Both the position numbers and the translations under genes were made by a program. A DNA stretch of 64,000 nt, taken from contig NZ_ATWL01000002.1 of the NCBI RefSeq assembly GCF_000421225.1, positions 186,001-250,000 of the forward strand, written 5' to 3'. The stretch is from Ruania albidiflava DSM 18029. GTDB taxonomy: Bacteria; Actinomycetota; Actinomycetes; Actinomycetales; Beutenbergiaceae. Positions 42,786 to 51,645 of this stretch are shown here, one piece after another. Numbering within the stretch: position 1 is the stretch's first letter; the number at the start of each line of letters is the position of its first letter. Under the pieces are notes generated by a model that saw nothing but the letters and a program-made list of their open reading frames with translations, had not been told where the DNA came from and did no database searches.

Positions 42786-43927
42786 CGAAGTCCTTCTTCC
42801 TGGGTGGGCGGGTCCGGGGGCGTCTGCGTGCCGAGACCAGCGTCGGAGATCCGGGCGATCGTGCCCTCGGCGCGGCGCACGCGGCGGGTGACCACGCCGG
42901 TGAGCAGCTCGTCGAGGAACGCGTACTCGCGGGCTGTGGTGGCCGCATCGGCGTCGTTGCCCGCACGCTCGCACACCTGGCGGCGCCAGTCGGCGATGTC
43001 TCCCCACCCGGGCGCGGCCAGCGAACCGCCGAACTCCTGGACCGCCAGGGAGGAGCAGAGCACCGCGAACTTCAGCCGCTGGGTCAGCGGCCAGCGGCGC
43101 AGCGTGCCCAGCACCAGAGCAGCGGCGAACACGTCCCCGGCGCCGGTGGCGTCCACCACCTCCGCGCGCAGCGAAGGCACAGTGGCCTGCTCCCCGGTGG
43201 TCCCGTCGATGGCCAGTGCGCCGCCCTTCCCGCAGGTGACGACCGCCAGCGGCACATGCTCGGCGAGCGCCGCGACCGCGTCCTCCGGGGTGGTGGTGCG
43301 GGTGTAGCCCATCGCCTCCTCGGCGTTCGGGGTGAACGCATCGCAGTCGGCCAGGTCGTCCAGTATGCGCCGGTCCCACTCCTGAGCAGGGTCCCAGCCG
43401 GCGTCGGCGAACACCAGCGCCCCGGCCGCGCGGGCCTCCCGCCACCACGGGGCGGCCCGGAGCTCTGGGTCGCCCAGGTCCACCAGCACCGCCCCGGTCG
43501 GTGGCGGGATGGCGACCAGCTCGGCCACCGGGTGCGGGGTGGGGTGCCCGTGGGTGACCATGCTGCGGTCCTCCGCCAGCGCCATCGACACGGTCACCGG
43601 GGTGTGCCAGGCGTGGAACCGGCGGGAATAGGTCAGGTCCACGTGCTCCTGGTCGCGGAGCACCTGCCACATCCAGTCCCCGTACAGGTCGTCACCGAAC
43701 CCGGCGGCCAGGCCGGTACGCAGGCCGAGCCGCGCGCAGGCGACCGCGAGGTTGGCGATCCCGCCGGGGGAGGAGCCCATCCCGGAGGTCCACACCTCGG
43801 TACCCGGCGTGGGCGGGTGCGGGAACCCGGTGAAGATCAGGTCGAAGAACACCGTGCCGGTGAGCAGCACGTCCAGCTCAGGTGCGGACGCAGCAGCCGG
43901 GACCGGGGGCGGGGCGGGCGTCGTCAT
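42782..43927 (-). CDS. PfkB-family carbohydrate kinase
   Basis: A 381-residue ribokinase-like enzyme heading the sugar operon. The N-terminal Gly pair lies in GMGSSPGGIANLAVACARLG, and the C-terminal PfkB signature VVDATGAGDVFAAALVLG contains the catalytic Asp. It probably phosphorylates the sugar (or its monomer) taken up by the downstream transporter. The ATG at 43927 is used. The last 50 residues (after about 330) are unlike standard ribokinases and of unknown role. Confidence 0.88.
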   Translation of the reverse strand: MTTPAPPPVPAAASAPELDVLLTGTVFFDLIFTGFPHPPTPGTEVWTSGMGSSPGGIANLAVACARLGLRTGLAAGFGDDLYGDWMWQVLRDQEHVDLTYSRRFHAWHTPVTVSMALAEDRSMVTHGHPTPHPVAELVAIPPPTGAVLVDLGDPELRAAPWWREARAAGALVFADAGWDPAQEWDRRILDDLADCDAFTPNAEEAMGYTRTTTPEDAVAALAEHVPLAVVTCGKGGALAIDGTTGEQATVPSLRAEVVDATGAGDVFAAALVLGTLRRWPLTQRLKFAVLCSSLAVQEFGGSLAAPGWGDIADWRRQVCERAGNDADAATTAREYAFLDELLTGVVTRRVRRAEGTIARISDAGLGTQTPPDPPTQEEGLR

Positions 43928-43981
43928 GGTGCTGCCGAGTGTGCCACGCGCCTTGCCGCCGGTCACTGGTGTTTCCGCTAG

Positions 43982-43987
43982 TAGGCT
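43982..43987 (+). promoter_or_regulatory. Leaderless promoter -10 box of the F420 oxidoreductase-cofE operon
   Basis: TAGGCT lies 7 bases before the ATG at 43995. Confidence 0.5.
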
Positions 43988-43994
43988 TCCTGGC

Positions 43995-44990
43995 ATGGTG
44001 CAGATCGGCTTCGCAGCGGCGCTGGAGCACCTGCACCCCACGGACGCCATCGAGCTGGCCGTGCAGGCGGAGGCAGCGGGATTCACCGGGGTAGCAGCCT
44101 CGGACGTGCTCGCCCCATGGGTGCCCGGGCAGGGTCAGGCGCCGTTCGTGTGGAACGTGCTCACCGCCATCGCCGAGCGCACCACCGGGGACGTCGGCCC
44201 CGCCGTGGCCGTGCCGACGTTCCGATGGCACCCGGCGGTGCTCGCCCAGGCGAGTGCCACCCTGGCGGCGATGTACCCGGACCGGCACTGGCTCGGCATC
44301 GGCGCCGGGGAGGCGATCAACGAGCACGCCGTCGCCCGCTACTGGCCGGAGGCGCCGGAGCGGATCAACCGCATGTTCGAGGCGATCGAGGTCATCACCA
44401 AGCTCTTCACCAACTCGGCTGCCGGCAAGGACACCAAGCATGCCGGGGAGCACTTCAAGCTCGAGTCCACCCGGTTGTGGACCATGCCGACCACGCCGCC
44501 ACCGATCCTGGTCGGTACAGGCGGACCGGTCACCGCCCGCCGCGCCGGCCGGCACGCCGACGGCATCCTCTCCCTGGGCGGGCCGAGCGAGAAGGTCGCC
44601 GCGCTGTTCGACCGGGTGCGCACCGGTGCACGTGAGGCCGGTAAGGACCCCGACGCCACCCGGCGGGTGGTCCAGCTGCACACCTCCTGGGCGCCCACGG
44701 ACGCCCAGGCGCTGGAGAACGCGCTGCGCACCTGGCCCAACGGCCTGCTCCGGTTCGCCAAGGCCGACCTGCGTTCCCCGTTCGAGGTCGCCCAGATCGC
44801 CCGGATGATCCGCCCCGAGGACGCCCGTGCGGCCATGGTCGTCTCCGCCGACCCGGCCGACCACCTCGCCGAGATCCAGCGGTACGTCGACCTCGGCGCC
44901 ACCGCGATCTACGTGCACAACACCGGCCCCAACCAGGCCGAGTGGATCGAGACCTTCGCAACCCACGTCCTACCCCAGGTGGTGCACTGA
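43995..44990 (+). CDS. F420-dependent oxidoreductase, LLM (luciferase-like) class
   Basis: A 331-residue luciferase-fold flavin/deazaflavin oxidoreductase, close in style to the F420-dependent G6P dehydrogenase but divergent. [20 protein letters not shown] opens it; [23 protein letters not shown] and [16 protein letters not shown] (cofactor loop) follow. The substrate is unknown. It starts from a leaderless promoter, and its stop overlaps the ATG of cofE (TGATG), so enzyme and cofactor-tail synthase are co-produced. Confidence 0.87.
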   Translation: MVQIGFAAALEHLHPTDAIELAVQAEAAGFTGVAASDVLAPWVPGQGQAPFVWNVLTAIAERTTGDVGPAVAVPTFRWHPAVLAQASATLAAMYPDRHWLGIGAGEAINEHAVARYWPEAPERINRMFEAIEVITKLFTNSAAGKDTKHAGEHFKLESTRLWTMPTTPPPILVGTGGPVTARRAGRHADGILSLGGPSEKVAALFDRVRTGAREAGKDPDATRRVVQLHTSWAPTDAQALENALRTWPNGLLRFAKADLRSPFEVAQIARMIRPEDARAAMVVSADPADHLAEIQRYVDLGATAIYVHNTGPNQAEWIETFATHVLPQVVH

Positions 44991-45724
44991 TGCTGCTGGC
45001 CCAAGCCCCCGACGGACTCGGTGAGGTCACCTCGAGCACCGACCTGGCCGCCGTGCTCACCCCGCTGCTGGCGGGTCTGACCTGGCCGGAGGGGCCCGAC
45101 GGCGTCACTGACGGTGATGTGGTCGTGCTCGCCTCCAAGGTGGTCGCCAAGGCGGAGGGCCGGCTGCGCGCCGCCACCAGCCGGGAGGAGGCGATCGACG
45201 CGGAGACCGTGCGGGTGGTCGCCACCCGGGAGCACCCGGACGGGTCGACGCTGAAGATCGTGGAGAACCGGCAGGGCCTGGTGCTGGCCGCCGCGGGGGT
45301 GGATGCCTCGAACGTGCACCCGGGCACCGTGCTGCTGCTGCCCGAGGACCCGGACGCCTCCGCCCGCAGGCTGCGCCGCGGCCTGGCCGCCCGGCTCGGG
45401 GTCCGGCCCGCGGTGCTGGTCACCGACACCGTCGGGCGGCCCTGGCGCCGCGGCATCGCCGACATCGGCATCGGCGCCGCCGGTCTGCAGGTGCTGCAGG
45501 ACCTGCGCGGCCAGGTCGATCAGCACGGCCGAGAGCTGGGTGCCACCATCATCAACGTCGCCGACGAGATCGCCGCCGCCGCCGACCTGGTCCGCGGCAA
45601 GACCGCCGGCCGCCCGGTCGCGGTGGTGCGCGGACTGGACCAGCACGTCACCCACGACGACGGGCCAGGTGCAGCCTCGATCATCCGCCCCGCCGAGGAG
45701 GACATGTTCCGCACCGGCGGTTGA
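44990..45724 (+). CDS. cofE: Coenzyme F420-0:L-glutamate ligase
   Basis: A 244-residue CofE that adds gamma-linked glutamates to F420-0, the last step in coenzyme F420 synthesis. Motifs are [48 protein letters not shown] and [22 protein letters not shown]. Unlike mycobacterial FbiB it lacks the C-terminal nitroreductase domain. No cofC, cofD or fbiC is in the window; with the ABC importer downstream this suggests uptake of F420-0 followed by tail addition. Confidence 0.93.
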   Translation: MLLAQAPDGLGEVTSSTDLAAVLTPLLAGLTWPEGPDGVTDGDVVVLASKVVAKAEGRLRAATSREEAIDAETVRVVATREHPDGSTLKIVENRQGLVLAAAGVDASNVHPGTVLLLPEDPDASARRLRRGLAARLGVRPAVLVTDTVGRPWRRGIADIGIGAAGLQVLQDLRGQVDQHGRELGATIINVADEIAAAADLVRGKTAGRPVAVVRGLDQHVTHDDGPGAASIIRPAEEDMFRTGG

Positions 45725-45758
45725 CCCGGCCAGGAGTCAGGTTCGCGCCGACCGCCTG

Positions 45759-47015
45759 CTACATCAGCGGGCCGAGCGGTCTGATCAGGTACTCCAGCAC
45801 CCGGGTCAGGCGTCCGCGCCGGTTCCACTGCTCCAGGGTGAGCTCGGTGCAGTTGGTCAGGTCGGTGGCGAACACCCGCTCCATGTGCTCGGCCAGGCCG
45901 TCGTCGTAGAACTCCAGGTTCACCTCGAAGTTCCCGGTCATCGACATCCGGTCGATGTTCGCCGTGCCGATCGTGGACCAGCGTCCGTCCACGGTCATCG
46001 TCTTCGCGTGCACCATCGCGCCGTGGAACAGCCACAGCGTCACCCCGGCCTCCAGCAGCTGGGCGTAGTAGGAGCGGGCGGCCCAGTCAGCCAGGACGTG
46101 GTTGGACACCTTCGGCACCAGCACCCGCACGTCCACACCGCGCTTGGCGGCCGCGATCAGCGCAGCGAGGATCTCCCGGTCCGGGATGAAGTACGCCTGG
46201 GTGATGTACACGTGGTGCTCGGCCCGGTCGATCGCCTCCAGGTACAGCCCGCGCACCGGGAAGAGCAGCCGGCTGGGGGCGTTCTCCGCCGCCCGGATCC
46301 GCGGCTCCCACGCTGCCGCGCCACGATCGGGCAGCTGCGGGTGCTTGCGCCGGCGGTGCTCGTTCCAGAAGTCGACGAAGGCATCCTCCAGCTCCCACAC
46401 CGACGGGCCGGCCACCCGCACGTGCGTGTCCCGCCACATGGTGGCGTACAGGGAGCCGATGTTGTACCCGCCCACGTAGCCCACCGCCGAGTCCACCACG
46501 AGGATCTTGCGGTGGTCCCGTCCGGTCTTGCGCGGGTTCAGCGTCACCAGCCCGGGGCGGATCAGCGGGAACCAGAGCGTGTGCAACCGGGGCAGGTCCG
46601 GCATCCGTTTGAACCGCGGGTCGACCACCAGGTTGCCCCAGGTGTCCACCACGATGTACACGTCCACGCCACGCTCGGCGGCCGCGACCAGCTCGTCCTT
46701 GAACGCCTGCCCGATCTCGTCGGACTTCCAGATGAACGTCTCGAAGTAGATGGTGTGCTGCGCCTCCCGGATGGAGGCGAGCATGGCGTCGTAGACGTGC
46801 TGGCCGTAGGTGAACACCGTCACCTCCGAATCGGCCACCGGCACCGACCGGGGCGGGGTGCGCGGGAACTCCCCACCCGGTGGGTACCGGCGTTTACGCA
46901 TCCGGTCCACAGTGAGCACCGTGGCGATCGCCGCGCCGTGCGCGGCCACCGTCCCGAGCACCCACCAGCGCGCCGCGCTCCGAGCCCGGCGCAGGACCCC
47001 CGACCAGTTCACCAT
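45759..47015 (-). CDS. Phospholipase D-superfamily protein, cardiolipin synthase-like
   Basis: A 418-residue membrane-associated protein with an N-terminal helix (about 18-37) and two HxK(x4)D motifs: HRKILVVDSAVGYVGGYNIG near residue 168 and VHAKTMTVDGRWSTIGTANID near 348. This is the layout of bacterial cardiolipin synthases, which join two phosphatidylglycerols, or of related PLD enzymes. The ATG at 47015 has TACGTT seven bases upstream. It lies between cofE and the ABC importer on the opposite strand to cofE. Confidence 0.86.
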   Translation of the reverse strand: MVNWSGVLRRARSAARWWVLGTVAAHGAAIATVLTVDRMRKRRYPPGGEFPRTPPRSVPVADSEVTVFTYGQHVYDAMLASIREAQHTIYFETFIWKSDEIGQAFKDELVAAAERGVDVYIVVDTWGNLVVDPRFKRMPDLPRLHTLWFPLIRPGLVTLNPRKTGRDHRKILVVDSAVGYVGGYNIGSLYATMWRDTHVRVAGPSVWELEDAFVDFWNEHRRRKHPQLPDRGAAAWEPRIRAAENAPSRLLFPVRGLYLEAIDRAEHHVYITQAYFIPDREILAALIAAAKRGVDVRVLVPKVSNHVLADWAARSYYAQLLEAGVTLWLFHGAMVHAKTMTVDGRWSTIGTANIDRMSMTGNFEVNLEFYDDGLAEHMERVFATDLTNCTELTLEQWNRRGRLTRVLEYLIRPLGPLM

Positions 47016-47022
47016 GGGCGCC

Positions 47023-47028
47023 AACGTA
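47023..47028 (-). promoter_or_regulatory. Leaderless promoter -10 box of the cardiolipin synthase-like gene
   Basis: TACGTT on the minus strand lies 7 bases before the ATG at 47015. Confidence 0.42.
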
Positions 47029-47075
47029 TCGTGACCGCGCTGCTGACAGCATCCACCGGGCGGTGGAGGCGAGGA

Positions 47076-47900
47076 TCAGCCCAAGGGCGCAAACACCAGC
47101 GTCGGACCATGGCGGGTGGGCACCCACTCGGCCTGCACCCGGTACACATCGGCGATCAGCTCGGGGGTGAGCACCTCGTGCGGGTGCCCGGTGGCCACCA
47201 CCTGCCCGTGGTCGAGCACGATCACCTGGTCGCACACGGCGGCGGCGTGGTTCAGGTCGTGCAGCGCCGCCAGCACCCCCGTCCCGGTGGCCGCCACCTG
47301 CTGCACCACGTCCAGCAGCGCGAGCTGGGCCGCGACGTCCAGGTGGTTGGTCGGTTCGTCCAGCAGCAGCAGGCGCGGTTGCTGGGCCAGTGCCCGGGCG
47401 AGCTGCACCCGCTGACGTTCTCCGCCGGAGAGGGTGGCGAAGTCCCGGTCGGCGAGCTCGGCCGCACCGGCTCGGTGCAGGCACTGCTCGGCCAGCTGCA
47501 GGTCGGATGCCGAGTCGGTGCCGAACAGGCCCTGGTGCGGGATGCGGCCGAGCAGCACCACCTCCCGGGCAGTCAGCGGGATGTCGGTGTGCGCATCCTG
47601 CTCCACCAGCGCCAGGGCGCGTGCCCGGCGGCGCCGGCTCAGCTGCCTCAGGTCCGCCCGGTCCAGCCGCAGCACACCGGCAGAGGGCGGCAGAGCGCCG
47701 ACGATCAGCCGCAGCAGCGTGGACTTGCCGGACCCGTTCGGCCCGAGCACCCCGGTCACCTCACCGGTGCGCAGGTGCAGGTCCACACCGTCGAGCAGCG
47801 TGGCCGAGGCCACCCGGTAGGTGAGGTCCGCACCGGTCAGCTCGGTCACGTCCAGGTCGGTGACGGCGGAGCTCACCACGGTCTGCACCGCACCGCTCAT
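47076..47900 (-). CDS. ABC importer ATP-binding protein (probable F420-0 transporter)
   Basis: A 274-residue ATPase of the FecE/BtuD type. Walker A is GPNGSGKST, the signature LSGGERQRVQLARALA, and Walker B LLLLDEPTNHLD. Such subunits serve importers for siderophores, haem, B12 or, in a small actinobacterial clade, F420-0. Together with the permease and binding protein it makes a three-gene cassette near cofE and an F420 enzyme, as in organisms thought to import F420-0. Its ATG overlaps the permease stop. The F420-0 assignment is from context, not proof. Confidence 0.88.
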   Translation of the reverse strand: MSGAVQTVVSSAVTDLDVTELTGADLTYRVASATLLDGVDLHLRTGEVTGVLGPNGSGKSTLLRLIVGALPPSAGVLRLDRADLRQLSRRRRARALALVEQDAHTDIPLTAREVVLLGRIPHQGLFGTDSASDLQLAEQCLHRAGAAELADRDFATLSGGERQRVQLARALAQQPRLLLLDEPTNHLDVAAQLALLDVVQQVAATGTGVLAALHDLNHAAAVCDQVIVLDHGQVVATGHPHEVLTPELIADVYRVQAEWVPTRHGPTLVFAPLG

Positions 47901-49021
47901 GACTGCCCCCTGGTGCGCAGCAGCAGCCAGGCGAACACCGGTGCGCCGATCGCGGCGGTGAGGATGCCCACCGGCACCTCCGAGGGGGCGAAGAACGTGC
48001 GTGCGCCGGTGTCTGCCCAGAGCAGGAACACTGCGCCGACGAGCGCTGCGACCGGCAGCAGCCGGGCGTGCCGGGCGCCGAGCAGCAGGCGCACCACGTG
48101 CGGTACCACCAGGCCGATGAACCCGATCGACCCGCTGACCGCGACCATCGCCCCGACCAGCAGCGCCGTGATGGTCAGCAGCAGCCACCGGGTCCGGGTC
48201 ACGTGCACACCGAGCGAGGCGGCCGCCGTGTCGCCGAACGTGAACGCGTCCAGGGTGCGCGCACTGGCCAGCAGCACGGTGCCGATCAGCACCAGCGCCC
48301 CCACGGCGATCGCCACCGACGACCAGGACGCTCCGGCCACCGAGCCCAGCAGCCAGTTGATGATCTCCCGGTAGGAGTCGCCCTGCGCCGAGGCCACGAT
48401 CGCGAACGACACCAGTGCCGAAGCACCCTGCGCCACGGCGATCCCGGCCAGGATGGTGCGCGAAGGGGTGAGCCGCCCGCCGATCCCGGCCAGTGCGAGC
48501 GTGGCGCCCAGCGCCGCCAGCGCGCCGATGAACGCGGCCAGCGGCAGCGCCAGGGTGAACCCCAGCAGCAGCACTGCTACCGCCCCCAGCGCCGCCCCGG
48601 AGGAGACGCCGAGCAGGTACGGGTCAGCCAGCGGGTTGCGGGTGATCGCCTGCATCACCGCACCGGACAGGGCCAGCCCCGCGCCCACCGCCGCCGCGGT
48701 GAAGAGGCGTGGCGCTCGGCCCTCCCACACGATCGCGTCCCGGATCCGGGACAACGGGTTCTCACCCGGGTCCAGGAACCCCAGACCGTGCTCGGCCAGC
48801 CAGGTGAGCACGTGGTACCGGGTGCTGCCGAGCACCTCGGCGGCCGTGATGTTCGCCGGTCCGATCGTCAGCGCCAGCACCGCCGAGCCGGCCAGCACGA
48901 CCAGCGCCAGCACCAGCCACGGCGTGAGCCGACCGGTCCGCGGCACTGCGGCGGTGGTCCGGCCGGGATCGGTCGCACCGGCCTCCGGCGGGGCCGTGCC
49001 GGTGATCGTGCTGCGGGTCAT
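47897..49021 (-). CDS. FecCD-type ABC permease (probable F420-0 transporter)
   Basis: A 374-residue membrane permease with about ten helices. The FecCD motif GAVMQAITRNPLADPYLLGVSSGAALGAV sits near residues 123-150, and SIGFIGLVVPHVVRLLLGARHARLLP is the second conserved region. It begins with about 30 cytoplasmic residues. It is co-transcribed with the ATPase (four-base overlap) and with the binding protein 17 bases upstream. Confidence 0.9.
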   Translation of the reverse strand: MTRSTITGTAPPEAGATDPGRTTAAVPRTGRLTPWLVLALVVLAGSAVLALTIGPANITAAEVLGSTRYHVLTWLAEHGLGFLDPGENPLSRIRDAIVWEGRAPRLFTAAAVGAGLALSGAVMQAITRNPLADPYLLGVSSGAALGAVAVLLLGFTLALPLAAFIGALAALGATLALAGIGGRLTPSRTILAGIAVAQGASALVSFAIVASAQGDSYREIINWLLGSVAGASWSSVAIAVGALVLIGTVLLASARTLDAFTFGDTAAASLGVHVTRTRWLLLTITALLVGAMVAVSGSIGFIGLVVPHVVRLLLGARHARLLPVAALVGAVFLLWADTGARTFFAPSEVPVGILTAAIGAPVFAWLLLRTRGQS

Positions 49022-49038
49022 CTCGGTGCTGTCCCGTC

Positions 49039-50058
49039 CTATGAGTCCTGTGCGGTCAGGTCCATCAGCTGGTCGGACAGGTCGACGGCGGCAGGAACGC
49101 TGCGTACCCCGGCCTCGCTGGCGGGGAAGGGCACCACGAGGTAGCGCTCGTCGATCACCGCATCCATCGCCGCGGTCACCGGGTTGGACTCCAGCACCTC
49201 GATCTTGTGCTCGACCGTGTTCCACGCCGAGTCCACCAGCACGATCACGTCCGGGTTCTGCGCTGCGATCGCCTCCCAGGAGCCAGACGCCCAGGACTCG
49301 TGCACGTCGGCCATGATGTTGCGCAGCCCGATCGTCTCCAGCAGCAGCTGTGGCGCACCGATCCCGCCGCCCACGTAGGGGATGTCCGAGCCGGAGGAGT
49401 ACCACAGCGCGGTCAGCCCCGCCGACGAGGACTGCACCTGCTCGAGGTCGGCGCGCTGCGCATCGACCAGCTCCTCGGCCGCCTCCGGTGCGCCGAGCAG
49501 CTCGCCAGCCTGGAGGACGTCGTCGAACACGTGCTCGAAGGTGAGCGGGTCGGGCTGGTAAGCCTCGTCCAGGCAGGCGGCGGGGTTGACGTAGGTGGCG
49601 ATACCCAGCTCGGCCAGCTCCGCTCGTTCTCCGGCGCCGTCGGCGGAGAAGTTCGACTCCCACCCCCCGAGCACGAAGTCCGGCTCGGCCGCGAGCACCA
49701 CTTCCGCGGACGGTGCCCGCTCGGCCAGCACAGGCACGTCCGCAGCCGTCTCGGCCAGCTGCTCCGGCAGCGGACCGTCAGAGAACGCAGTGCCCACCAA
49801 CCGGTCCGCCAGCCCCAGGGAGAGCACCAGCTCGGTGGACGTGGACTTGATGGTCACGATCCGCTCCGGAGGAGCCTCGAGGGTGACCTCGGTGCCGCAG
49901 TTGTCCACGGTGACCGGGTATCCGGCCGCACCGCCTGCGGACGGACCGGAGGAGGCGAGGTCCTCGTCCCCGGCCGATCCCGCGCCGTCGGCGTTAGAGC
50001 ATGCGGTCAGGGTGAGCGCCGTGAGCACGGCGAGGGCGAACAGGGCGCGACGGGACAC
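49039..50058 (-). CDS. ABC importer substrate-binding lipoprotein (probable F420-0 transporter)
   Basis: A 339-residue FecB/BtuF-type binding protein with signal MSRRALFALAVLTALTLTAC (lipobox LTAC). The domain begins CGTEVTLEAPPERIVTIKSTSTELVLSLG. I see no cobalamin riboswitch in the 170-base upstream region (50059-50229), and no siderophore genes nearby, which weakly favours F420-0 over B12 or haem. A TATGCT box at 50166-50171 could be its promoter. The ligand is inferred from cofE and the F420 enzyme next door. Confidence 0.85.
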   Translation of the reverse strand: MSRRALFALAVLTALTLTACSNADGAGSAGDEDLASSGPSAGGAAGYPVTVDNCGTEVTLEAPPERIVTIKSTSTELVLSLGLADRLVGTAFSDGPLPEQLAETAADVPVLAERAPSAEVVLAAEPDFVLGGWESNFSADGAGERAELAELGIATYVNPAACLDEAYQPDPLTFEHVFDDVLQAGELLGAPEAAEELVDAQRADLEQVQSSSAGLTALWYSSGSDIPYVGGGIGAPQLLLETIGLRNIMADVHESWASGSWEAIAAQNPDVIVLVDSAWNTVEHKIEVLESNPVTAAMDAVIDERYLVVPFPASEAGVRSVPAAVDLSDQLMDLTAQDS

Positions 50059-50229
50059 AGGCGGGTCTCCAGCACAGCGGGAACCGATGGCGGGTGCAGG
50101 ACCATCCGGCCAGATCCGGCCGGTCGTGCCCGGGGCACATCCACCCCAGGGTGTCCGTGCCCGTCAGCATAGTGCGTGCTGGCAGGTCTACCGGCCCGCG
50201 CTGATAGGAGGTTCACCTGCCGGCGTGCC

Positions 50230-51003
50230 TCACAGGCTGTCGCAGACGGTGCCCCAGTTGCTGTGGCCGTACCAGGTGTCGTGCCAGAACGCCGCCGAGT
50301 AGTGGCCGTACCCGGGTTCATAGGTGGACCGGGTGTAGGTGTACCCGCTGGTGAACGAGCCAGACCGGGTGGCCAACGTGCTGCCGGTGCCGCAGCCCGA
50401 GGAGCTCGATCGCTGGTAGATCCGCAGGAAGCCGTCTGCGGAACCACCACCCCGGTAGGTGTAGGAGGCCACCACGTAGCTCCCGGACCGGCTCAGGCAG
50501 ATCGTGCTCGGGCCGGAGATCGACCGGCAGGCGCTCGCTGCTGCAAGTGCCGTGTCCGGAGCGGTGCCTGCCGATCCGTCTGCCGTCAGGGTGGTGCTGC
50601 AGTCCTCCACCCGGTCCACCATCGGCACCTCCAGGGAGTCGGGCGCTCCGGCGAGGGCGCCCTCTGGCACAGTGGTGCTCACGATGTCGACCGAGATCAG
50701 CTCACAGCCACGGGCGGCCGACTCCGCGGCCCAGTCCGTGCTGCGCGCCTCGTCGAACAGGTCGGCTGACCAGTCCTGCCACTCGGTGTCCGTGGCGCTC
50801 ACCGACGGCGGTGCGGGCTCGCTGTCAGCCGCATCCTGCCCGGGGGCTGCCATCGCCTGCGTAGCACCAGCGGCAAGCACCATCGTGGTCAGCACCGCCA
50901 CCGGCACTGCACGCCCGCGACGCCATCGGGAGCGGCGTGGCCCTAGACGTGCTGGTGCGCAGGTGCGGTCCTCAGCGCAGTGCTGCTCGACTGGAGTCAT
51001 CAT
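50230..51003 (-). CDS. Secreted hypothetical protein, divergent from ECF sigma factor
   Basis: A 257-residue exported protein of unknown function. A basic stretch (RRSRWRRGR) and a hydrophobic core near residues 31-50 ending in AMAAPG form a long signal peptide. The mature part has six to seven cysteines and a Ser/Tyr/Gly-rich C-terminal half (STYEPGYGHYSAAFWHDTWYG), suggesting a disulfide-bonded beta domain. Two adjacent ATG codons (51003, 51000) follow GGGGAGAGGG. It shares the 130-base divergent promoter region with the sigma factor and is a likely target. Confidence 0.65.
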   Translation of the reverse strand: MMTPVEQHCAEDRTCAPARLGPRRSRWRRGRAVPVAVLTTMVLAAGATQAMAAPGQDAADSEPAPPSVSATDTEWQDWSADLFDEARSTDWAAESAARGCELISVDIVSTTVPEGALAGAPDSLEVPMVDRVEDCSTTLTADGSAGTAPDTALAAASACRSISGPSTICLSRSGSYVVASYTYRGGGSADGFLRIYQRSSSSGCGTGSTLATRSGSFTSGYTYTRSTYEPGYGHYSAAFWHDTWYGHSNWGTVCDSL

Positions 51004-51135
51004 CCTCGATCCCTCTCCCCACCGGCTCTCGGCGGCCGGCCATGCGTCCGATCCGGTGATCGTCTCAGAAAACTCCTCTGTAATCATCTCCGGGGTGCCG
51101 GACATATCTAGGTGTAAGGGACGGGGAGGCGGCGG

Positions 51136-51645
51136 ATGAAGGCCGACCCTGACGAACGGTTCGAAGCCCTCTACGAGGCTCACCACCAGGAGCTGTTGGC
51201 CTTCATCCGCCGCCGATCAACGATCGGGGATGCGGAGGACGTGGTGGCCGAGACATTCGTCGTCACGTGGCGCCGGATCGACGACGTGCCGGATCCGGCG
51301 CGCGGCTGGTTGTTCGCCGTCGCCCGAAACATCCTGCGGAACCACGAGCGTTCCCACCACCGGCAGGTCTCCTTACGTGTGCACCTGGCCGGGCACTCGG
51401 CCACGTACTCGCCCGACCCGGCGAGTGCGATCGCCGGCCGTACCGACCTGGCCCGGGCCTGGAACCGGCTCACCGACGCGGAGCGGGAGACGATCGCGCT
51501 GACCGCGTGGGACGAGCTCACCCAGGAAGAAGCGGCCACGGTGCTGGGCTGCACCAAGGCCGCCTATGCGGTTCGGCTGCACCGAGCGCGGCGCCGACTG
51601 CTGCACCTCATCGACCGAACCACATCGGGGGGACGACGTGGCTGA
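51136..51645 (+). CDS. ECF-type RNA polymerase sigma factor
   Basis: A 169-residue sigma-70 family regulator. Region 2 is FEALYEAHHQELLAFIRRRSTIGDAEDVVAETFVVTWRRIDDV and region 4 LTDAERETIALTAWDELTQEEAATVLGCTKAAYAVRLHRARRRL. It follows GGGGAGGCGGCGG upstream of the ATG. The next gene overlaps it by eight bases and encodes a probable membrane anti-sigma partner. The trigger signal and regulon are unknown. Confidence 0.9.
   Translation: MKADPDERFEALYEAHHQELLAFIRRRSTIGDAEDVVAETFVVTWRRIDDVPDPARGWLFAVARNILRNHERSHHRQVSLRVHLAGHSATYSPDPASAIAGRTDLARAWNRLTDAERETIALTAWDELTQEEAATVLGCTKAAYAVRLHRARRRLLHLIDRTTSGGRRG

Noticed and set aside
45303-48374. A 1023-codon open frame on the plus strand
   Set aside because: It crosses cofE and runs antisense to the cardiolipin synthase-like, ATPase and permease genes; its composition is Arg/His/Pro/Gln-rich like other shadows.
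50059-50229. Cobalamin riboswitch upstream of the FecB-like binding protein
   Set aside because: No B12 box or the expected conserved core is visible, so B12 control is not supported.
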